Below the pieces are notes generated by a model that was not told where the DNA came from, searched no databases, and saw nothing but the letters and a program-made list of their open reading frames with translations. Positions 49,601 through 59,607 of a stretch of 64,000 nucleotides of DNA are shown here, in pieces (the stretch's first letter is position 1; each line of letters begins with the position of its first letter). A program made the position numbers and the translations under genes. Location: assembly GCA_001312405.1 (NCBI GenBank), contig BBDR01000015.1, positions 42,003-106,002 of the forward strand, given 5' to 3'. This DNA comes from Clostridium sp. NkU-1. GTDB taxonomy: Bacteria; Bacillota_A; Clostridia; Lachnospirales; Lachnospiraceae.

Positions 49601-50532
49601 ATGAAAAGAAATATTGCAGGTAAATCAATAGCAGGAGTGCTTACGGCAGTGGCCATATTAGGAGCCTGACTGGATGCAAGGGCAGTACCAATGCGGCAGC
49701 CGTCAAAGCAGGTGAGGAAACAACAAAAACAGAAAGTTCAGCGGAACCGGAAAACCAGGAAGAGAGCAGTGAGGCTGCCGGCACATCGGAACCGGTAGTC
49801 GTTCATGCGGCAACAGGAGGTTCTCCAAAGCCCTTTACTTTTGTGGACAGCAGCAACCAGCTGACCGGTCATAACATTGAACTGATCAAAGCCGTTTTCG
49901 ACCGGCTTCCCCAATATAAGCTTGAGATCGAAGTGACTGATTTCCCATCTATTTTTGCAGGTCTGGATTCCGACAGGTATCAGATCGGTGTAAACAATTT
50001 TGCAAAGAATGAGAAACGAAAAGAAAAGTATTTATTTACGGACCCGATCTTTGCCAATGAGTACGTTGCCATCTTTGCAAAGAACAATGATAAAGCAGCA
50101 GGAATAGAGACATGGGATGACCTTGCCGGCTTAAAAACCATTTCCTCGGCGGGAATCAATATTACCACAGCTCTGGAAAACTATAACGCTTCTAACCCCC
50201 AGAATCCCATTGCCATCGAATACAGCGATGAAGACCTTGTGCTGCAGATCCAGGATGTGGAAGCTGGGAAATATGATTTCGTGCTAATGGATAAACCAAT
50301 GTTTGAATATTATCAGAAAGAATTTAATTTTAATGTGGCCGGAGTTTCCATCAGCAACACCCTTTCAAAGGATTTAATGGAAGAACCCTTCAGCTATCTG
50401 ATTGTCAGCAAAGGGAATGAGAAACTGGTAGAGGATATCAACAAGGCGTTAAAAGAAGTGACAGAGGACGGGACTTCCAGGGAAATCAACTTAAAATGGT
50501 TTGGATCCGATTATTCCCCATCCTATCAATAA
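49601..50532 (+). CDS. Amino-acid ABC transporter substrate-binding lipoprotein
   Basis: About 310 aa. Signal peptide with lipobox LTGC after repair of one missing base near 49668, then an acidic Ser/Glu linker. The type-2 binding-protein fold follows (FTFVDSSNQLTGHNIELIKA, YLFTDPIFANEYVAIFAKN). Family 3 solute-binding proteins of this form bind polar amino acids, including cystine and S-substituted cysteines. RBS AGGAG before ATG 49601. Confidence 0.85.
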
Positions 50533-50547
50533 AACCGGAGGAGCAAG

Positions 50548-51383
50548 ATGAGCAAAATATTTGACTGGCAGCTGGTGTTTACGGAAATTCCCGCATTGCT
50601 GAAATACCTACCCGTAACACTGCAGCTGACGGCAATTGCCCTTATCATTGGCTGGGTGGCAGGGCTTTTGATCGCTGTAGTAAAAATTCACAATATCCCG
50701 GTCCTTCGGCAATTATGTACCTTATTTGTTTCGGTTGTACGGGGAACCCCTATTATTGTCCAGCTATATCTTACGTATTTTGGAATTCCTATCGCTTTAA
50801 AATATTATAACTATTACAATGGAACTTCTTATAACGTAAATGGAATACCGCCAATTATTTTTGCCATCGTGGCCCTGGGGCTTAATCAATCTGCTTTTGA
50901 TTCGGAGACCATACGGGCGGCCATACAGTCCGTGGAAAAAGGGCAGGTTGAGGCGGCCAAGCCCTTGGGATGACCGGGTTCCAGATATTCAGAAGGGTAT
51001 TATTTCCCCAGGCTGTGACAGTGGCCCTCCCCTCCCTGGGGAACTCTCTCATAAGCCTGGTAAAAGGAACCTCACTTGCATTTACCTGCTCAGTCGTTGA
51101 AATAACGGCTCAGGGCAAGATCCTGGCTGGAAACAGCTACCGGTATTTTGAAGCTTACTGTTCTTTGGCTATCATTTACTGGGTATTGACAATCTTTATT
51201 GAACGGCTGTTTGTATACATCGAGAAAAGAATGAGCGTACCGGAGATGTTTTCGGCGGAAACGCCCTATGGGCATACCATTACACCCGATGCCCGGCGGT
51301 GCGGGGCACGCTGTAAAGCGGAGCGGGCTCTGTCCAAAAAGCATGGGCAGGAACAGGAAAAGGATAAGGATAAGGAGGTATAA
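50548..51383 (+). CDS. Amino-acid ABC transporter permease with repeat-derived tail
   Basis: HisM/TcyB-type permease. N-terminal KIFDWQLVFTEIPALLKYLP, several membrane helices, and the EAA loop VEKGQVEAAKPLG-MTGFQIFRRVLFPQ broken by one base near 50970. The family normally ends near EKRMSVPEM. Here ~40 extra residues (TPDARRCGARCKAERALSKK onward) are encoded by the dispersed repeat also found at 23370. AGGAG before ATG 50548. Confidence 0.87.
51270..51357 (+). repeat. Dispersed structured repeat, copy 2, inside the permease gene
   Basis: GGGCATACC...ATGCCCGGCGGTGCGGGGCA, CGCTGTAAAGCGGAGCGGGC, AAGCATGGGCAGGAA matches copy 1 (23370-23462) with scattered substitutions, and folds the same way. 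It is translated in frame as the permease's C-terminal tail. Confidence 0.7.
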
Positions 51384-51385
51384 GT

Positions 51386-52150
51386 GTGAGCGTTATTGAA
51401 ATTCAGGGATTAAGTAAGAAATTCGGTGATAACGTAGTGCTGGATAATATTGATCTGGTCATTCACCAAGGTGATGTGGTAGCCATCATCGGACCATCAG
51501 GAACCGGTAAATCCACTTTGCTCCGTTCCATTAATCTGCTTGAAAAGCCGGAAAAGGGAACCGTTAAAATGAATGATCAGGTAATCGACCTAACCACAAA
51601 ATCAGCCAGGGAAAAGCTGGAGCTGCGGAAAAATACGGAAATGGTATTTCAGCAGTTTAATCTTTTCAAGAACCGGACTGCCCTGGAAAATGTGATGGAA
51701 GGGCTGCTGGTGGTAAAAAGGTTAAAGAAAAGCGAGGCCAGAAGCATTGCGGAAAAGCATTTGCAGAAGGTGGGAATGGGAGACCGTTTATCCCACTATC
51801 CCAGGCATTTATCCGGTGGGCAGCAGCAAAGAGTGGCCATCGCAAGGGCACTGGCCATGGACCCCAAACTGCTTCTTATGGATGAACCAACCTCGGCTCT
51901 GGATCCGGAGCTGGTAAGCGAAGTGCTGGTGACCATAAAAAAGGCAGCCCAGGAGGGGAATACCATACTCCTTGTCACTCATGAAATGAACTTTGTGAGG
52001 AACGTGGCAAATCGGATCATTTTCCTGGAAAACGGAAAAATCGTAGCTGACGGAACGCCGAAAGAGATTTTTGATAATCCGAAAAACCCACGGTTAAAGG
52101 AGTTTTTAGTAAAGATTCATATGCTGGAAAGCGCTGATTATACGATTTAA
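51386..52150 (+). CDS. Amino-acid ABC transporter ATP-binding protein
   Basis: Intact, 254 aa. Walker A GPSGTGKSTLLRSINLLE, Q-loop MVFQQFNLF, signature LSGGQQQRVAIARAL, Walker B LLLMDEPTSALDPE, H-loop VTHEM. GlnQ/TcyN class, pairing with the preceding permease. GTG 51386 has GGAGG upstream. Confidence 0.92.
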   Translation: MSVIEIQGLSKKFGDNVVLDNIDLVIHQGDVVAIIGPSGTGKSTLLRSINLLEKPEKGTVKMNDQVIDLTTKSAREKLELRKNTEMVFQQFNLFKNRTALENVMEGLLVVKRLKKSEARSIAEKHLQKVGMGDRLSHYPRHLSGGQQQRVAIARALAMDPKLLLMDEPTSALDPELVSEVLVTIKKAAQEGNTILLVTHEMNFVRNVANRIIFLENGKIVADGTPKEIFDNPKNPRLKEFLVKIHMLESADYTI

Positions 52151-52187
52151 CGGGGCAAGGATATGACAGAAGGAATCGAGGTAACCC

Positions 52188-52677
52188 ATGAATGATATAA
52201 CATACAAGACAGTAAAAGAAGGGATTAACTGGCAGGAGGTTGCCGATGTGCTTCGGCGTTCCGGATTATCAGACCGGTCGGCAAAGGATCAGGAAACCAT
52301 CTTTACAAACAGCTATGCAGTAGTGTTTGTCTGTGACAAAGAAAGGATCGTTGGTGTTGGAAGGGCCTTATCCGATGGCGTCTGCCAGGCGGCCATCTAC
52401 AATATCGCTCTTGATGACGAATATCAGGGATACGGAATCGGCAGAAAACTGATTGAGCTGCTCCTTGATCAGATCAGGGGCCAGAATGTGATCCTATACA
52501 CCCATCCCAGGACGGTTGCCCTATACGAAAAAAATGGGATTCCAAAGGAATAAAACGGCCATGTGCCGGTTTTGTGGATCGGAAGAATCTCTTAACTGGA
52601 TGGATAAGGAAGGATTTCTGCTTCCTGAAAAATACCGCTTTGTTGATGAATATGGCAGAGAGGATATGAAGGGTTAG
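52188..52677 (+). CDS. GNAT-family N-acetyltransferase of the GST/ABC operon
   Basis: About 163 aa. The acetyl-CoA motif is IALDDEYQGYGIGRKLIELL, followed by VALYEKMGF once a break in the A7 run near 52530 is repaired. The true C-terminus (CRFCGSEESLNWMDKEGF) ends at TAG 52675-52677. In B. subtilis, cystine/S-substituted-cysteine operons (ytmI, yxeL) likewise contain a GNAT enzyme that N-acetylates the imported compound. I infer the same role here. Confidence 0.8.
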
Positions 52678-52709
52678 GCAGGCTATGAGAAAGAAAAGAG
52701 GAAATTAAT

Positions 52710-53663
52710 ATGTCAAAGAAGTTTATTACCGATGAGATTGAATCCAATGGGAAATTCAAACGGCAGAAAAACCGGTTTACCACACCCTTTGGGGCAGAGG
52801 AAGAGAATCTGCCTGTAGAGGCCGGCCGGTACCGCCTGGTCTGGTCTCCGGCCTGCCCCTGGGCCCACCGCTCCGTTATTGTAAGGAGCCTGCTTGGGCT
52901 TGAAGAAGTGATCGGCCTGGGTACTCTGGATCCAGTGAGACCTGATGTGGAACGGACGGACTGGGCTTTTACCCTTGATGAAAATGAGGAAGATCCGGTA
53001 CTAAAGATCAAATATTTAAGCGAAGCCTATTTAAAGGCAGATCCGGATTATAAGGGAAGGTTTACGGTGCCCGCTGTTGTTGACCTGACTACAGGGAAAG
53101 TGGTGAATAACGATTATTTTAACCTGACCAGGTACTGGGAAGTGGAGTGGAAGAAATACCATAAGCCGGGAGCACCGGATTTATATCCGGAAGAGCTGAG
53201 AGCTGAAATCGATGAATTAAATGAAATTCTGTTTCATGAAATCAACAACGGGGTTTACAAGGCAGGGTTTGCCAGAAGCCAGGAGGCCTACGAAGAGGCA
53301 TACCATCTGGTATTTCACCGCCTTGACTGGCTGGAAGAGCGGCTGGGCCGAAGCCGTTATCTGTTTGGAGATAAGATCACGGAATCCGATATCCGCCTGT
53401 ATGTGACCCTGGTACGTTTTGATGTGGCTTATTACAATGGTTTTCTTCTCAATAGAAACCTTATTTCCGATTTTCCCAATCTATGGGGATATGTAAGGGA
53501 CTTATATTCACAGCCTGGATTTGGAGATACCACGGATTTCGAGGCCATCAAAAAGCACTATCATTTGTGTGCGGTATCCAGTAACCCTTATGGCATCGTT
53601 CCCAAGGGGCCGGACCTTTCTATATGGAAAGTACCTCATGGAAGAGAACGGATCAAATTTTAA
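52710..53663 (+). CDS. Xi-class glutathione-transferase-like protein 2
   Basis: Intact, 317 aa. Active-site motif ACPWAHRSVIV, the closest of the three paralogues to canonical Xi-class enzymes. Same C-terminal helical domain (NGVYKAGFARSQEAYEEAYH, LFGDKITESDIRLYVTLVRF). RBS AGAGGAAA before ATG 52710. Confidence 0.87.
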   Translation: MSKKFITDEIESNGKFKRQKNRFTTPFGAEEENLPVEAGRYRLVWSPACPWAHRSVIVRSLLGLEEVIGLGTLDPVRPDVERTDWAFTLDENEEDPVLKIKYLSEAYLKADPDYKGRFTVPAVVDLTTGKVVNNDYFNLTRYWEVEWKKYHKPGAPDLYPEELRAEIDELNEILFHEINNGVYKAGFARSQEAYEEAYHLVFHRLDWLEERLGRSRYLFGDKITESDIRLYVTLVRFDVAYYNGFLLNRNLISDFPNLWGYVRDLYSQPGFGDTTDFEAIKKHYHLCAVSSNPYGIVPKGPDLSIWKVPHGRERIKF

Positions 53664-53844
53664 TATGGGGAGCAGTTGGTGCTGCAAAAGGCTGAGAACT
53701 GGACCAGGGAATCTTTAATAAAGGAAGAGACGGTATGATTTTATAAAGCTTTGGCTGCAAACTGGATTACGTCAGGAAGATTGATGCAGGTATCTTTTAG
53801 ATCATCTATACGGAAAAATATTGAGGGAATGGGAGAAAATTTTA

Positions 53845-54857
53845 ATGTCAGATTCAAATAGCGGGCAAAAGGTACGCCCAAAGGAAATAGAAAAAGAAAT
53901 CGATGAAAGAGGTGCATTTATCCGTCAGCCCAACCGTTTTACAACCCCCTTTGGAGACGGGGAGAATGATTTAAAGGCAGAAAGCGGCCGGTACCGGCTT
54001 TTTGGGCCAAAGGCTGCCATTGGTCCAACCGGGCCTCTATTGTACGGGAATTGCTGGGCCTTCAGGATGCCATCGGCATCAATTTAGTCGGTCACAGCAA
54101 AGAAAACAGTGCATACGGCTGGGAATTCGTGTATAATGAGGACAGAAAAGACCCGGTCCTTGGAACCCGGTATTTAAGTGAGTTTTACTATAACGCTGAC
54201 CCAGGTTATGAAGGGCGCTGCACCGTGCCGGCCCTTGTGGACGTTACCACAAAAAAGGTGGTCAATAATGATTACCACAGGCTGACCAATTATTTTGAAA
54301 CAGCATTCCGTCCCTTTCAGAGTCCGGATGCCCCTGATCTGTATCCTGAGGAACTGAGAAAAGACATTGATGAATACAACGACTGGCTTTTTCCCAATGT
54401 GAACAACGGGACCTACCGGATGATGTTTGCCCAGTCCATCACAGCCTATGAAGAGGCATTTGAAGACTTTTACCATGCACTGGATTCGATCGAAGAACGT
54501 CTTTCAGGAAGCCGTTTCTTATTTGGAGATTATGTGACCGACAGCGATGTAAGGCTTTTTGTAACCCTGGCAAGGTTTGATACCCATTATTACCGGAACC
54601 TGGGCCCCATTAAGCACAGGATCGTTGATTACAAAAACATCTGGGAATATTGCAGGGACTTATATGAGATACCTGCATTCAGAAACAATACCTACTTCCG
54701 GGATATAGCAGCGCCCCAGTCGGAAAACAAGTCCTTTTTCCAGGATTTTAATTCCCGTTTTGTGGACCAGATCGATTACGAAGGCATCTGGTCTGCTCCA
54801 CAAAACCGGAAGGAATTAAGCAGGACACCGGAAGAAAAGTTTAACCGAATCAAGTAA
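53845..54857 (+). CDS. Xi-class glutathione-transferase-like protein 3, CHWS variant
   Basis: About 337 aa. One missing T near 54001 shifts the frame; restored, the active site reads GCHWSNRASIVRELLGL, so the CPWA motif of the two paralogues becomes CHWS while the Cys remains. The rest matches (NVNNGTYRMMFAQS, LFGDYVTDSDVRLFVTLARF). The motif change suggests a different substrate. ATG 53845 follows GGGAG. The 180-base gap before it holds no gene. Confidence 0.83.
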
Positions 54858-54940
54858 GTAGTGAAGCGGATTGCAAAGATCCGCTTGACAAGATATGATA
54901 ATAAATAAAACGAACCCATAGGAAAAGAGCAGGTGGCAAA

Positions 54941-56084
54941 ATGATTCATAAAAGCAGGCTGGTAAGCCAATTTAAAAAAATGGTGGAATTTGATTCCGAA
55001 ACCTATCATGAACGGGAAATTGCGGACTATTTGACAGGCGAATTAAAACAGCTTGGATTTGAGGTGTGGGAAGATGATGCCGGTCACCGGCTGAAAGAAA
55101 AGCTTCCTGAATATGGAACCGCCGTTCCTACAGGAAATCTTTACGGTTATTTAAAGGGAACCACCGGTTCCGCCCCTATTTTGCTGTCGGCTCATATGGA
55201 TACGGTAAAGCCTGGCATAGGGAAACGCGCGGTCCAGGATGAGCGGGGGAGAATCACCTCGGAAGGAGATACCGTGCTTGGAGCCGACGACCTTTCCGGA
55301 ATCGCTGCCATATTGGAGGCAGTCCGGGTGATTAAGGAAAACAACCTTCCCCATGGGGATATTGAGGTCCTGTTCCCGGTTGCAGAAGAGAACTATGGAA
55401 AAGGAAGCCAGCTCATCGATTATTCCAGAATAAAGTCAAAGCTGGCTTATGTATTTGATTTAAGCGGAACGATCGGCTTAGCCGCAACCGCAGCGCCTAC
55501 CATCCTTTCCTTTGAAATCAGGGTGAAGGGCAAGAATGCCCATGCAGGCTTTTGCCCTCAGCTTGGGATCAATGCCATTGAAATTACGGCCCGTGCCATT
55601 TCCCAGTTAAAGCAGGGCTGGGTTGACAATGAAACCACCGTAAACATTGGAAAAATAAGCGGAGGAAAGCAGACCAACATTGTTTCCGATGAATGCGTAG
55701 TCGCAGGAGAGATTAGAAGCTTAAAGGATCATAAAGCCCTGGCAGAATGGAACAGGCTAAAGGATGCCTTTGAAGGTACTGCGGCCGGATATGGCGGAAG
55801 CCTGGAGATATCTGTTGAAAAGCAGATCGAAGCCTATGAACTAAGTGACGGCGAAGAAGTGGTGGAACGGTTCAAGGATGTCTGCCGGTCCCTTGGCTTT
55901 AAAGGCTCCACCCAGTATACCCTGGGCGGAAGCGATAACAACCACTTTGTCCGGGGCGGAATCCGGGGAATCGTAGTGGCCTGCGGAATGAATGAGGTCC
56001 ATACGCCAAATGAATTTACAACGGAAGATGAGCTTGAAAAAAAGTGCCCTCCTGGCCCTGGGACTGATCACAGAAGGAAATTAA
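54941..56084 (+). CDS. M20-family metallohydrolase (PepT-like)
   Basis: About 380 aa. Metal ligands and catalytic residues: SAHMDTVKPG, GADDLSGIAAILEA, PVAEENYGKGS and a C-terminal NEVHTPNEF. The insert domain begins near RVKGKNAHAGFCP. A shift in the A7 run near 56040 hides the true end (SALLALGLITEGN). Last gene of the operon. M20 enzymes close the comparable B. subtilis operons as N-deacetylases, so removal of an N-acetyl group is my inference; peptide hydrolysis is the alternative. Confidence 0.82.
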
Positions 56085-56096
56085 TGGTATTTTTAA

Positions 56097-56810
56097 CTAG
56101 GACGGATTTGATAAATTTTTATCAAGCAGAAGCAATTCCGCTATTTTCATCTGAAACCCATCATCAATGTCAATGGAATCAAAGGCATTCATAAAATAGG
56201 GCAGTGTTTCGCCCTCATAAAAGCTTTTATGCTTCACAAAATAACTGGTCAGAGCCAGGTAAATAGCCCCGTTTATTCTGTATTCCGGCGGCATATCCTG
56301 TCTTCTGACCTGTTTTTTGTCCGAAAACAGGGCTTTCACCCTTCCTTCACCTGTAAGCTCAACGGTTAAGCAGGAGCTGGAATCTGATTTACAGATACTG
56401 ACCACAGAATCGGCATTATTTTCTAACAGGACATCAGCGCTTTCGATTATGTGTTTTTCGTTTCTGAGAGGAGAGGTGGGCTGTAAAAGCATAAAGCAAT
56501 CAAAGGTTTTTCCAAGATGCCGCAGCCCATCTATGACATGCAGTATGACGTCATTGGAGGAAGCCTCATCGGAAGCCAGTTCCTTTGGGCGCAGAAAGGG
56601 CACGCTGGCTCCGAAACGTTCTGCGATCCCGGCATATTTCTCAGAGTCTGTGGATACCACCATATCATCGAATATTCCGGAACGTTTGCAGGCTTCCAAC
56701 GTATACGCCATAAGAGGTTTGTGATTAATTTCTCTGATATTTTTATCTATAATTCCCTTTGAGCCGCATCTGGCAGGTATGATTGCCAAAAAAGTTTTAT
56801 TTTTATACAT
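56097..56810 (-). CDS. legF: CMP-legionaminic/sialic acid synthetase
   Basis: Activates the nonulosonic acid with CTP. About 237 aa, intact. IIPARCGSKGIIDKNIREI, the nucleotide-binding N-terminus, then FLRPKELASDEASS and LLQPTSPLRNEKHI are typical of NeuA/LegF. ATG 56810 overlaps the preceding stop (TAATG) with GGAGG upstream. Ends only 12 bases from the convergent M20 gene. Confidence 0.85.
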   Translation of the reverse strand: MYKNKTFLAIIPARCGSKGIIDKNIREINHKPLMAYTLEACKRSGIFDDMVVSTDSEKYAGIAERFGASVPFLRPKELASDEASSNDVILHVIDGLRHLGKTFDCFMLLQPTSPLRNEKHIIESADVLLENNADSVVSICKSDSSSCLTVELTGEGRVKALFSDKKQVRRQDMPPEYRINGAIYLALTSYFVKHKSFYEGETLPYFMNAFDSIDIDDGFQMKIAELLLLDKNLSNPS

Positions 56811-57974
56811 TACAGCCTCCATTCCACGTCATAAAAATTCTTTTCCGGTTGAATTCCCTTTTCAAACGCCTGCTTAATAATCGAGACGATCTGTTTGCTG
56901 GTATCCTGGCCCTCGTAAGGGTTTGGCGCTTCTTCCTTATACCGGACAAAGGTAAGGGCTTTCTGGATTGCAGACACGATCCCGCTTACGGAAGAACTGC
57001 AGCTTATGACAGAGGCAGGCTGAATCCTTCCATCCTGTCTGCTTCCTATATTAACGGAAGGCACCTTAAGGAAAGGCGCTTCCATGATTCCGCTGGAAGA
57101 ATTTCCGATCACAGCCTGGCAGCAGTTCATAAGGCTTAAATAGTTCCGGACGCCAAGAGAGGGGAACACCGCTGATTTTTTTTGGATTCCTGCTTACGTA
57201 AGCCTCAATCCTTTCATTGATCTGGTTTCCTCCTGTGTCGGAATTGCTCTTTGTAAAAACAGTAAATAAATCCGGGAAATGCAAAAGGGCCTCTTCCAGC
57301 GGCTGAAACTGTGCCGGAGCACTGTCATGATCCAAAGTGGCAGGATGAAAGGTGACAAGAGCCATGGGAGGAGCCAGTGAGATCTTTAGCTTTTCTTCCA
57401 ATTCCTGTCTGGTTAACAGCTTTATGGTTTTCATGTTTTCAATGCCAAGAGCGCCTACCCAATGGACCCTGTCAGGGGCTTCCCCTAGCTGAATGACCCG
57501 TTTCCGGTATTCCCTTGTGCTGGTGAAATGAAGATAGCTCATCTTACTGATGGCATGCCTCATGGAGTCGTCGTATGCGCCCCTTGTTATTTCCCCGCCA
57601 TGAATGTGGGCAATGGGAATTTTACAGATAAGGGCGGCACTTGCAGCTGTGAAGATTTCATACCGGTCCCCAAGAAGCAGAACCATATCCGGTTTTAACC
57701 GCTCATAAGCTTCGGATAAGCTGATCAATTCCAGGCCCATGGATTTGCATATTCCAAGAGAGGTATCAGAGGCCAGGTTCATCTCTATTTTTTCATCAAT
57801 GTTTATGCCGCTGTTTTCAAAGTCCTGGCAGCCCTGTCCGTATCTGGTATCCAGATGGCTTCCCGTTGCAATGACCTGCAGCTTAAAATCCGGGTCCTGT
57901 CCGACACGGTCCATCACAGGCTTTAATAAGCCGTATTCCGCCCGGTTTCCGGTTACTACGCATAATTTGATCAT
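56810..57974 (-). CDS. legG: UDP- or GDP-GlcNAc 2-epimerase (hydrolysing), NeuC/LegG type
   Basis: About 387 aa. The N-terminus KLCVVTGNRAEYGLLKPVM, MVLLLGDRYEIFTAASAA, HIHGGEITRGAYDDSMRHAI and the late IGNSSSGIMEAPFL are diagnostic of hydrolysing 2-epimerases. A shift in the T9 run near 57178 splits the frame. Both ends overlap neighbours, so it is tightly coupled in the operon. Confidence 0.87.
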
Positions 57975-58966
57975 GGTCCGATCCTTTCGTCTTTCTGATA
58001 ATTCCTTTCGGCGGTCTTTCCCAACAGACTGTATATCCTCATGGGAGAGATCCCATATCCGCAGCGTTTGGCGCATAGATTTTGAAGGGTAAAAACTTCC
58101 CCCTTTTTAATTTCCCTGGAAGCCACCAGGTATTTTCTCACATAGTCCCTGTTTTTTAATTCAGCCTGCGTGGGCTTTTTCACTCCGTCACCCAGGGCCA
58201 GTTCAATATTTCTGATGCTGTCCACCATTTGCTTAAATTCATTCGGCTCTAAACTGGCTCTATGATCCGGTCCTGGCATGGTTTTATCCAGGGTCATGTG
58301 CTTTTCAATGACACAGGCGCCAAGGGCTGCGGCAGCAATGGCAACTTCGATTCCGGGTGTATGGTCGGAATAGCCCACCTGCTTGTGAAATTTATGTCTT
58401 AAGGTGCCCATGGCATTTAAATTCACATCCTGCATCAGGGCAGGATAGGAGCTGGAGCAATGGAGCAGTGTGATTTCTTCTCCGCCTTCCTCCAGGATTT
58501 CCAGGGCTTCCCCTACTTCTTCCTCAGTGGACATTCCCGTAGACAAAATGACAGGCTTTTTTAACGATGCTATCCTTTTCAGATAGCCATAATTTGTGAT
58601 CTCCCCGGAAGGAATCTTAATGAGATCCACTCCAAGCCGGTCAAGAAAAAGGAGGCTTTCCTCATCAAAAGGAGAGGATAAGAACTGAATGTGCCGGAAG
58701 GAACAGTACTGAAACAGCTCTTCAAATTCCTGCCAGGACAATTCCAGGCCTTTTAACATTTCGTATTGTGACATGGTCTGGCCGGTATTTTCAATCTGGT
58801 AGTCCGCTTTTCTCGCATCCGGTACTGCAAGGTGCTTTGCCCGAAAGGTCTGGAATTTAATGGCGTCTGCACCTGTGACGCTTGCGGCCTCCACCAGTTG
58901 TTTGGCAATGTTTAAGTCGCCGTTATGGTTTACCCCTGCTTCGGCGATTATCATAACGTTACTCAT
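57971..58966 (-). CDS. legI: N-acylneuraminate/legionaminate synthase, NeuB/LegI type
   Basis: Condenses the 2-epimerised sugar with phosphoenolpyruvate. Intact, 331 aa. IIAEAGVNHNGDLNIAKQL, KFQTFRAKHL, the IKIPSGEITNYGYLK core and VGYSDHTPGIEVAIAAAALG are canonical. A C-terminal SAF/antifreeze-like domain follows (YLVASREIKKGEVFTLQNL). Confidence 0.92.
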   Translation of the reverse strand: MSNVMIIAEAGVNHNGDLNIAKQLVEAASVTGADAIKFQTFRAKHLAVPDARKADYQIENTGQTMSQYEMLKGLELSWQEFEELFQYCSFRHIQFLSSPFDEESLLFLDRLGVDLIKIPSGEITNYGYLKRIASLKKPVILSTGMSTEEEVGEALEILEEGGEEITLLHCSSSYPALMQDVNLNAMGTLRHKFHKQVGYSDHTPGIEVAIAAAALGACVIEKHMTLDKTMPGPDHRASLEPNEFKQMVDSIRNIELALGDGVKKPTQAELKNRDYVRKYLVASREIKKGEVFTLQNLCAKRCGYGISPMRIYSLLGKTAERNYQKDERIGP

Positions 58967-59004
58967 GGAAAGCTACCTCCTTTGCCGGACTTCCATAAGC
59001 CAGC

Positions 59005-59607
59005 TTATTTGACGCTATATTTTTTTATGACAAGACTTCCAGCGCCGATCATGGTGTCATTCCCAATGGTCAGGCCCTGTATGATGGTGGAATGGGCTCC
59101 AATATGGCAATTGGCCCTTATCCAGACATTTCCGCATAAGACGCATCCCGGAGCAATATGGACAAAATCATCAATCCTGCAGCCATGCTCAATGATAGCG
59201 CCCGTATTGATGATGGTTCCATTCCCTATGGTAACTCCGGAATTGATGATGGCTCCCTTTCCGATAAAGTTTCCTTCCCCGATGGTAAGGGTTCCAGAAA
59301 GGATGGAGCTTTTATCCATGATATTGGGAAATTCAAAGCCTATTTTCTTGCATTGTTCGTACAGCCTGCGCCTTGGACCGGGATTTCCCACGCTTCCTAT
59401 GGCAATTACCGCATTCCTGATTCCACGGTTAAAACAGTCTGCCAGATCCTCATCACTTCCTATGACCTTTATGCCCAGAACCTCTGTGCCCGCTTGTTTG
59501 CTGGGGTCCAGAATGCCGGTGATCTTATATTTTTCCTGTCCTCTGATGGTATCTATGATGCTTTGCCCATGGCCGCCTCCGCCGATCAGGATCAGTTCCT
59601 CTTTCAT
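59005..59607 (-). CDS. NeuD-family sugar O/N-acetyltransferase
   Basis: Intact, 200 aa. An N-terminal Rossmann-like part (LILIGGGGHGQSIIDTI) binds the sugar. A left-handed beta-helix of hexapeptide repeats follows (TIGEGNFIGKGAIINSGVTI, GAIIEHGCRIDDFVHIAPGC). It may N-acetylate the 4-amino sugar as LegH/PglD do, or O-acetylate the final acid. Start overlaps the upstream stop. Confidence 0.85.
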   Translation of the reverse strand: MKEELILIGGGGHGQSIIDTIRGQEKYKITGILDPSKQAGTEVLGIKVIGSDEDLADCFNRGIRNAVIAIGSVGNPGPRRRLYEQCKKIGFEFPNIMDKSSILSGTLTIGEGNFIGKGAIINSGVTIGNGTIINTGAIIEHGCRIDDFVHIAPGCVLCGNVWIRANCHIGAHSTIIQGLTIGNDTMIGAGSLVIKKYSVK

